Source: CAZLMW01 sp964560875
Lineage (GTDB): Bacteria; Myxococcota_A; UBA9042
Length of the DNA stretch: 64,000 bases
NCBI GenBank assembly: GCA_964560875.1
Contig: CAZLMW010000015.1
Location: forward strand, 24,236-88,235
Direction of reading: 5' to 3'
A program made the position numbers and the translations under genes. Below, piece after piece: positions 46,818 to 54,600 of the stretch. Position 1 is the stretch's first letter, and each line of letters begins with the position of its first letter. The notes below the pieces were generated by a model. The model was not told the origin of the DNA. It saw only the letters and a program-made list of their open reading frames with translations, and did no database searches.

Positions 46818-47117
46818 GGTCACTGGCCTCTTGATCACGAGCGGCAGCAGACATCGCTCTTCGTCGACGAGTCCACAGTCCATTTCCGCGATGATCGATC
46901 GTCTCGTGCCGTAGACCGCCGCGAGATTGAATCGAATGGATTCGCGGCCAGCCTTCTCATGCCCCGCGGATTTCTACTACAGGGACTGCGCGGTCACCGG
47001 CTAGATCGCAACGACGACGCAGCGGTGTATAAGCTCGCCAGACGACACCATGTGAGTGTTCAGGCGTTGACGCTGCGGCTATCAGACCTCGGCTTGATCG
47101 ACGGCCTACCTACGTGA
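46818..47117 (+). pseudogene. decayed ImmA/IrrE-type metallopeptidase C-terminus
   Basis: The frame retains the family's second half: FVDESTVHFRDDRSSRAVDR, REIESNGFAASLLMPRGFL and KLARRHHVSVQALTLRLSDL, which match the post-catalytic helices. In place of the HExxH site it has DHERQQ, so the second zinc His is lost. No sensible N-terminal domain precedes it. It overlaps the 3' end of the radical SAM gene by 58 bp on the other strand. Probably non-functional. Confidence 0.6.
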
Positions 47118-48463
47118 GCTGCTTGTCGAGCACCGTCAACACGTGGCTGCCAACGCGCAAGCGCGGGCCGACAGTCGGCGCTCCGCCGCACCAGATCGGG
47201 TAAGCCCGTCGGATGTCGCCCCTCGGTTTGACGCAAGGCCTCGGACAGTCGAGACATCGCCAACCAGTCGTCGCCCGTGAACGTCGAGGACTCGACTACA
47301 ATGGGCATCGAACTTCCGTCGGTGACCAGCCCCCACCGCGACCGGTCCCGATCCAGCCCGGTTCCGCGCAAGAGCAGCAAAGGAAACGCCTTGATAACCG
47401 GTACCTCGCGATCGAGGCACCACCGCACCGACTCCTCGAAGGATCGCAGCGTCTGCATGGGCAGTCCGAAGATGAGCGACACCTCGTGGTCGATGCCGCG
47501 TTTGCGAACCACCGCAAGCGCCGCGTCCACCCTGGGGATGTTGTTGCGGCGCTGGACGGCTTCCGATTCGCTGCGGTGCACAGTCTGCAGGCCGAACTCC
47601 AGCCGAACGTTGAGCGCTTGGGCGGCATCGAGGAAGGCGTCGGTGACCATCTCGGCGCGACATTGCAGCGACAATCGCCCGCGGAACCCGTTGCCCGCGA
47701 AGCGCTGCAGAATGGCGGTCGACCGCGACGATGCGTTGAAGATCGGATCCAGGACTGCGATGTCTTGGACCTCGTGCTGACAGAACAGGTCGATTTCGGC
47801 CGCGATGCGAGCGCTGCCCATCGCTCGCCGAAGTAGTCGCGCGCCGGCTTCGCGGTGTTGGCAAAATGCGCATCGGAACGGGCAGCCGCGCTGCGTTTCC
47901 CAACGGATGAAGCGTTGTCCGGCCAGCGAAATGGTACCCGTCAGCCATGGCGATGGTAGCGAGTCCAGCACCACGTTGGCTTGGCCTACGCAGTCCCTGG
48001 TGCCGGCGAAGTGAACGCCGACGATTTCCTGATGATCAGGCCAGGCTACAAGCTCACAAAGCACCTGTTCGCCATACCCACGGACAAACGCGTCGACGTC
48101 CGGATAGAGCCGCTCCAAGCCCGCGCCGCTATACGAGATCTGTGGACCGCCAAGGATGATGCGCCCCTCGAAGCCCGCAGCCCGGACGCAGGCGATGACC
48201 TTGCGGAGTAGCCCTTCGCCCCATACGTATGCGCCGAGCGCGACGTCCACGTCCTTGTGGTTGACGTCCTCGATGTGGTTGAGCACCCAGTGCGCCACCG
48301 CCGACGGTGACACGTTGCCGACGTTGACGGGCACGACGAGCGACCGCGTGTCCACGTCCGTGTTCGCCCGCAGAGAGGCCAAGAGAGAGGCATGACCCAG
48401 CGGAATGCGGGGATCCTTGTCTCTGGTCCAGGTGAAGTCGACCAGGATGATTCGACGGCCCAT
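47060..48463 (-). CDS. radical SAM protein with B12-binding-like N-terminus
   Basis: 467 aa from the ATG at 48463 with GAGG upstream. The N-terminal 150 residues look like a Rossmann-type cobalamin-binding domain, as in many B12-dependent radical SAM enzymes (RRIILVDFTWTRDKDPRIPL; VDVALGAYVWGE; GRIILGGPQIS). The radical SAM core has the 4Fe-4S motif RGCPFRCAFCQHR (Cys-x3-Cys-x2-Cys), then DIAVLDPIFNASS and LEFGLQTVHRSESEAVQRRN. The family includes methylases and MiaB-like or hopanoid enzymes. The substrate is unknown. It has no operon partner and lies among relics and defence-type genes. Confidence 0.85.
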   Translation of the reverse strand: MGRRIILVDFTWTRDKDPRIPLGHASLLASLRANTDVDTRSLVVPVNVGNVSPSAVAHWVLNHIEDVNHKDVDVALGAYVWGEGLLRKVIACVRAAGFEGRIILGGPQISYSGAGLERLYPDVDAFVRGYGEQVLCELVAWPDHQEIVGVHFAGTRDCVGQANVVLDSLPSPWLTGTISLAGQRFIRWETQRGCPFRCAFCQHREAGARLLRRAMGSARIAAEIDLFCQHEVQDIAVLDPIFNASSRSTAILQRFAGNGFRGRLSLQCRAEMVTDAFLDAAQALNVRLEFGLQTVHRSESEAVQRRNNIPRVDAALAVVRKRGIDHEVSLIFGLPMQTLRSFEESVRWCLDREVPVIKAFPLLLLRGTGLDRDRSRWGLVTDGSSMPIVVESSTFTGDDWLAMSRLSEALRQTEGRHPTGLPDLVRRSADCRPALARWQPRVDGARQAAHVGRPSIKPRSDSRSVNA

Positions 48464-48913
48464 GTCTTGCCTCGCGGTAGGTTGTGAGTTTGATGACGTC
48501 GGCAACCGGCCGATGTGGACAGCGCTGGGAACGATTGACCATCTGAGGGGCGTGCAGTGACCTGTCTCGGAGCCCCCGTTCGATGACGGCCCAACATGTC
48601 TGCGAAGCGCCGCGAACTCGTTTGTGATCGAGGGGTATTCAAATCGGGATCGCCAAAAGCCTCGTTCGACGGCACCGAAACCCTGACTGCGGTGTTTGCC
48701 AGCGGCGCTCGGGTCGGGCTCCACCCTCCACCCGGCCATCAGCGGTTACGCGCATCCGTGACGCTGAGGTGGTCCGATGCTCGTGGCAACGGGCGCCCGT
48801 TGTTGTGACGATTGACACCGTGGCGGCGCGTCGGCAGGAACAAGGGACGGCCCACTTGAACACTTGAACGCCAAGTGCCGTGTGACCACGAGAACGGAAA
48901 GCGGGATTCGGCC
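48464..48913. other. 450-bp divergent intergenic region
   Basis: It separates the radical SAM gene from the zinc-ribbon nuclease gene, so it must contain both promoters. No gene was supported. The minus-strand frame of the radical SAM gene is open part of the way, but the residues are not coding-like. No obvious operator was seen. Confidence 0.4.
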
Positions 48914-51502
48914 ATGCCAAGACGAGGAAAGCCGCTCTCGAACTTCCCCAGTGTCGAGGCGCAATGGGACCGTTCTCGGAATGGCGATCTGCGCCCGACA
49001 GACCTGTCAGCTGGCTCTGCGCGAAAGGTCTGGTGGACATGCTCGTCGGACCTGGAACACGCGTGGCAGGCCTCCCCAGCCTCAAGAACACGCTTGGGTT
49101 CCGGATGTCCGTACTGCTCAGGCCTGCGTCCAACAAAGCACAACAATCTAGCGGCGCTCTATCCCGATATCGCGGCCGAATGGGACGTCGGACGGAACGC
49201 CCCCCTAACCCCCCGCGACGTGAAGCCGAAGTCCAACAAGAAAGTCTGGTGGCGATGCCTCGTGGCTGCGGACCACCGGTGGCAGGCGCAAGTCAACAAC
49301 CGCACGCGGGCGTCTGGAGGCCGTTGTCCGTTCTGTTCAGGGAGGCGTGCGTCGACGACGAATTCTCTCGCCGCGGTGTTGCCGCAGCTTGCTGCCCAAT
49401 GGGATCATGAACGCAACCAAGAGCTGACGCCTGATGACGTGACTCCCGGGAGCCACAAAGAGGTCTGGTGGGCTTGTCCGGTGGTCGACGATCATCGTTG
49501 GCGCAAGCCGGTCAACCAACGTGCCCAGGGCCGTGGTTGCCCGTTCTGTGCCAATCGGCGAGCCGCACCCTCCAACTCTCTTGCGACACTCTTCCCGGAG
49601 GTGGCGGCCGAATGGCACTCGAAGCTGAACGACGACAACACAGCTGAGAACACCGTCGCGACAACGACGAAGAAAGCTTGGTGGCGATGCGCAAAGGACG
49701 ACGCTCATGTTTGGCTCGCGGCTGTCTCGAGCCGGACCCGGCTTGGGAGCGGCTGTCCGTTCTGTTCCGGGCGCCGCGCCACATCGACGTGCAACCTCGC
49801 AATCGCGGACCCTGTGCTCGCGCTTGAGTGGCACCCCGAAAAGAACGGGCCGCTGAGGCCCGGCGAGGTCACGCCACACTCGAAGGTCGTCGTGTGGTGG
49901 CAGTGTCCGACTCGCTCGGATCACGAATGGCGGCAGTCCGTTCTCGCTCGCACGCGGGCGAGCGCCGGTTGTCCGTCGTGCCGCTCGCTGCAATCACGGT
50001 ACCCAGCGTTGGCCGACGAGTGGCACACCGCTAAGAACGGCGAGAGCTTGTCCGCGGCGATCACACCCGGCTCGAACAAGAAGGTCTGGTGGCGATGTCG
50101 CCAAGATCCCGCTCACGAGTGGGAAGCTCCGGTGGCACGACGTGCTTTGGCAGGAACGGGGTGCCCGTTCTGCACGGGCCGCAAGGCTTCGCCCAACTAC
50201 AATCTGCAACACAACTTTCCTTCCGTCGCGGCCGAGTGGCATCCGACCAAGAACGGGGAGGGCGCTCCAACTGACATCACGCCTTTCTCGGCCCGCGAGG
50301 TTTGGTGGCAGTGCCCTGTAGACTCCGACCATGTCTGGCAGATGAGAGTGGCCCACAGAACGCGCCGCGGCAGCCGTTGTCCTTCCTGCCGGTCGTTGGC
50401 TGCTTCGGGAATGGCGTTCGCCGAGGAGTGGCATCCCGACTTGAACACCGACCTTCGGATCGATCGCGTCGGGCCGCACTCGCCCAAACAAGCATGGTGG
50501 CGCTGCCGACTTGATCCCACGCACGTCTGGCGCGCCCGAATCTCGCATCGCGCCGCCGGGCTGTGCAGGTGCCCCGTGTGCTCGGGGCGCGTGGCCTCGC
50601 CCAGCACTTCGCTAGCGACGTTGATGCCCGAGCTGTCCCGTGAGTGGGATGACGCCGCAAACGAACCCGTCCACGCGGACGGAGTCACGCCGTCGAGCAA
50701 TCTCAAGGTTCGCTGGCGGTGTTCCACCGATCCTGCGCATCTATGGACCGCAACGATCAGGAATCGCGCCCTCGGCAGCGGCTGCCCCTTCTGCTCGGGG
50801 CGCGAAGCAACACCGGAGACTTCACTGGCGTCTCTAGTCCCGGCAGTTGCAGCGGAGTGGCACCCAAGCAAGAACGGACCCTTGACGCCGGACGGTGTTC
50901 GGCCGGGCAGCAATCGGCGCGTCTGGTGGCGCTGCAGGACGAATCCTCAGCATGAATGGGAGAGCACAGTCGCCAACAGAGCATCCGCCGGCAGAGGATG
51001 CCCTGGCTGCGTTTTGGTTCAGCGATCCAAACAGGAGATCTACCTGGCCTTCGAACTGGCGCTCTTCCACGTGATCGACCCCAGTGATCAGGCGGTATGG
51101 CATGCTGGCGGGCGTCTCTCGGCCGACATCATTCTTCGGGATGCCCAAATCATCGTCGAGTTCGATGGATCGTATTGGCATCGCGATCACGAGGCACGGG
51201 ACCGCGCCAAGACCCAGAAGCTGTCGCAGTTGGGCTGGCAAGTCGTTCGTGCACGAGAGCATCCGTTGCAGCTGCTTTCGGAGAACGACGTGCAGGTCCC
51301 GCTTGGCGACAACAAGGCCTGCGCCAACATGGTGCTCTCGAAGCTGGCGGAGCTCATGCGGCTCAAGCCGCCGGGACTGGATGAGTACTTGGCGGCGGCC
51401 ACGACGCAGAATGACCTGGCTGCGGAACACTTCATGGCTGAACTGCTTGGGCGAGCCGTAGCTGCAGATCGGAAGGATTCTCAGATGGAATTGCCGCTTT
51501 GA
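48914..51502 (+). CDS. ten zinc ribbons fused to a Vsr-like PD-(D/E)XK nuclease
   Basis: 862 aa from the ATG at 48914 (a GTG at 48875 is possible). About ten repeats of roughly 65-70 residues fill the first 720 residues. Each has KVWWRC, x-H-x-W, about 16 residues and then CPFCSG, the treble-clef ribbon of the DUF4379 type. The C-terminal 150 residues hold a Vsr/DUF559-like endonuclease: SKQEIYLAFELALF, ADIILRDAQIIVEFDGSYWH (Asp and Glu-x-Asp), and LSQLGWQVVRARE. The ribbons probably read or scan nucleic acid while the C-terminus cuts it. Proteins of this layout occur in accessory regions and may act in defence or mismatch-type repair; the target is unknown. Confidence 0.82.
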   Translation: MPRRGKPLSNFPSVEAQWDRSRNGDLRPTDLSAGSARKVWWTCSSDLEHAWQASPASRTRLGSGCPYCSGLRPTKHNNLAALYPDIAAEWDVGRNAPLTPRDVKPKSNKKVWWRCLVAADHRWQAQVNNRTRASGGRCPFCSGRRASTTNSLAAVLPQLAAQWDHERNQELTPDDVTPGSHKEVWWACPVVDDHRWRKPVNQRAQGRGCPFCANRRAAPSNSLATLFPEVAAEWHSKLNDDNTAENTVATTTKKAWWRCAKDDAHVWLAAVSSRTRLGSGCPFCSGRRATSTCNLAIADPVLALEWHPEKNGPLRPGEVTPHSKVVVWWQCPTRSDHEWRQSVLARTRASAGCPSCRSLQSRYPALADEWHTAKNGESLSAAITPGSNKKVWWRCRQDPAHEWEAPVARRALAGTGCPFCTGRKASPNYNLQHNFPSVAAEWHPTKNGEGAPTDITPFSAREVWWQCPVDSDHVWQMRVAHRTRRGSRCPSCRSLAASGMAFAEEWHPDLNTDLRIDRVGPHSPKQAWWRCRLDPTHVWRARISHRAAGLCRCPVCSGRVASPSTSLATLMPELSREWDDAANEPVHADGVTPSSNLKVRWRCSTDPAHLWTATIRNRALGSGCPFCSGREATPETSLASLVPAVAAEWHPSKNGPLTPDGVRPGSNRRVWWRCRTNPQHEWESTVANRASAGRGCPGCVLVQRSKQEIYLAFELALFHVIDPSDQAVWHAGGRLSADIILRDAQIIVEFDGSYWHRDHEARDRAKTQKLSQLGWQVVRAREHPLQLLSENDVQVPLGDNKACANMVLSKLAELMRLKPPGLDEYLAAATTQNDLAAEHFMAELLGRAVAADRKDSQMELPL

Positions 51503-51627
51503 AGCGCGGCTTCCCGCGGAGTCTCGCCCGACGCCGCGCGTCATCGCGACCAGGCGAAAGATGTGTTGCCGTCCAACTCTGCTGGAAAGACCTGCATGGG
51601 AATCCGGGCCCCATGACAGATCGCGAG

Positions 51628-54600
51628 TCAAGCACCCCACCAACGGACTGCTACCACGTTCTCGGGGTCCGTCATGAAGAGCCAGACTTGCTCATCGATC
51701 TCTTGCTGCAGCCAGGTCCACTCAGCGGCAGTGAACGCTATAGGCTTCCAACCAGGGGCTTGGTCTGCGTAGGCACGCCGCCGCGCCTCATCCAGTCGCT
51801 GAAGGGCCTCTTCCCAGGTCGTGGGGGCTTCCGTTGGCCCTCGAACCTCTTCCAATATCCACCGCACCACGCGCTGAGCCGCATTGGAAGCATGGCAGGC
51901 GTCCATTCCCAAAGTGTCGCGGAACACGGCGCATGCCTCGACAAGGACGGCCTGGACATAGTCGGGAACCTGCCAAGCCAAGTCCTGCACACCGGCAAAA
52001 CCAGACTCGAGCAGCGTCCGGGGGAGCGGTGGCATTCTGTCCTCGGCGGTTGCCGAGACAGCCTCCGCTCGGTCGTCACTCGTAGTAGCCGCCCAGACCT
52101 CTGCCCATCTTCCCGACGGGACATACAACTGCTGAGCGTTGCCGGGGAGCAAGGGCATTTGGTTCCCGAAGACCACACCTCCAGCGCTGGGGCTCGGGAT
52201 GGTGTCCGGCGCAGCTCCCGTGACGCGGAGACCTTGGAGCGAGGAGCGGTTGGCTCGCCCCTGTGCGATCAGTTCCTCAGTCAGCGCGCGCTGGGCGTTC
52301 GGGCCGATCGTGATCGTTTTGGGGCGGGCACGTCGCAGCTGATCGACGATATACGTGGTCAGCGGGCCGCGCTGACGAATCGCGTCGGTGGGAGAGACGC
52401 AGATCTCCACGGTATCGGGTAACGAAGCCGCCCCCGGGTGCGCGTGCGTGGCGAAATCGAGGGTCGGCAGCAGGCGCACCGAGGCGAATCGTTCGAACAG
52501 TCGGTGGCTTCCGGCCGGGAGGCCGCTCCACGGCAACGCCCTCAGCGGTCCAGGAGCAAGTACAAGCAGGTCTGTGGCGTCGGTGTCTGACGGATCGCCA
52601 AGAACGGCCTCTAGACCTCCCGACAATTCATCGGTGAGCTTTTCCAAGAGCGCCTGACGCGTCTGCGAGTGTTCGACCCCACGCTGCCGCATGAGTTGGC
52701 CTACTGTGACTCGGAGTTCCTGAGCCTTGCCCGGCTCCGACATCCACGTTCTGGTGACTGGCTTGGACCCGCCCCCGAACAAGCTCATCAGCGCGACTTC
52801 GCCGTACGGTCCGAAGACGACTCCCAGCACGGCGGCACCCGTCTTCAGGCCGTTCAGGGCCCCCTCGTGGTCGAGCAGCCGACGATTCGGAACAACTAGC
52901 GATGTGGGCGGCAGAGTCGCTGCCTCTTCGTGCCGAGCGGCCACGTCGCCGTAGATGCGATCCACCGTGCGGGCCGACTCCGCGCCAGCCTGCTCCATTC
53001 GCAGCATCGCGAGCTCGAGCCCGAACGGGACGCTGTGGACCAGAGCCTTGGGGAGCCGGCGCTGGACGACGAGTGCGCCTGTCCACAGACCGAAATCCGC
53101 GACCGAATCTGGGAAGCCGAGCCACTCCACAGCCGACTTGCGTACAGCGTGCGAGGCTCCACCTGTCGCTGCCCCCAATTCACTTACCGCGGGCCGGCGC
53201 TCGAAGATCTCGCGTAGCACCTCGGAAGCGGTCGAGAGATCCCGCGCGTCGGTCCACGGACGCAGTGGCTGCGGGGCTGCTTGCCCTCGTGCCAGGCGGG
53301 CGAGTTGCATCTGTGCCGTGACGTGCAGGTCCGCGCCCATCCCCAGGGAGGCGAGCAGGTGAGGTACCGACAGCTGCTGCTCTGGCTGCCGTAGAGCGCC
53401 CACAATGTAAGCGCCGACGACGGTGTGCCAGCTGTCGCCGGGTGCTCCGGGTTGTGAGCGCACGCGCTCGCCGCCGTCGGCCGGCGCGCCCCAGAGCTGT
53501 CGTTCCAGATGGTTGACGATGTTGGTCTGTGCCTGTGTCGAAGCGTCGACAGCAACGCCATCCATCGCCGCAGCATGACCGTTCGCAAACCACATCGCGG
53601 CGGCTACGCGACTGGACATCACGCGCGTCGGGATTCGATTCGGGGCGTCGCTATTTCGGATCGCTATGAGCGAGCAGGCTGTGTCGAGCCGCGCCAGCCA
53701 GTACAGGATCTCCTCAGCATCGACGTGTGCGAAGTACGAGCGTACGTCGAGCCCGTTGGGCAACTCCGAGAGCGTGGGGTCGCACTCTGCAAGAAGTTCG
53801 CTGAGGCCGGTGCGGCAGCGAAGCCCTTCCACGGTGTCTGGCGGCAGGGCGAGCGTCGCCGCCATCGAATCGTTGAACAGGCGCTCCCACGCCTCGTTGG
53901 TTGCCTCCTGTTCCACATAGGGCGCGGCGAGGAATGCACACCAAGCCCGCGTGACCAGTTCGCGAGCTGTCGAGGTGCGAGCGACCGTGCCACCCAATCG
54001 CGCGAGGTACGCGCGGTTAGGTCTCGGGCGGAAGATGGGATGCGGCCACCAGCCGTCGGTGCGTAGTAGTTCCAACCACAGCCACGCCTGTTCGACCCTG
54101 AGTAACGTTGCCTGTTGTCCGTACAGGTCAGGGTTGCCCTCGGCCTCCAGTAGCCACGCCAGCGCCCGGCACACGTTGAGAACGAACGAGCCACGCTGCC
54201 GGCGGAGGTAGCCGCGGGCCACATCGAGCGCTAGTTCGGCCGACACGGGTTCACCCGGCCGATGTGCGCGGGCGGCGGCGCACCAAGGCTCGGGGTCATC
54301 GCCGACCGGCGAGGGGTCTTCTGCTGTCGCACTGTTGATAAGCGCATCGATGTCTACCGCCTCAGCGTCAGTAAGCGGACGGTCGAGTTCTGGATTCCAC
54401 CGGCCCTTCGGCCGTCGCTCGCAGATTCCGAGGAACCGATACATCCCCCAGGCGTGGATGCCGCACAGGTTGTGCAGTAGCGATGTGACGTCTTCAGCCG
54501 AGAGCTTCCCCGTGCGGCGAGAGCGGCCGAGAAAACAGAGCTTAGTGATCTCGTCGTGCTCGACTTCCAACACTTCGGCAATCGCCAGTTCTGCTTCGCG

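Noticed and set aside
48464..48739. N-terminal extension of the radical SAM gene beyond 48463
   Set aside because: The extra residues are low-complexity and the ATG at 48463 has a ribosome site and begins a typical Rossmann strand.
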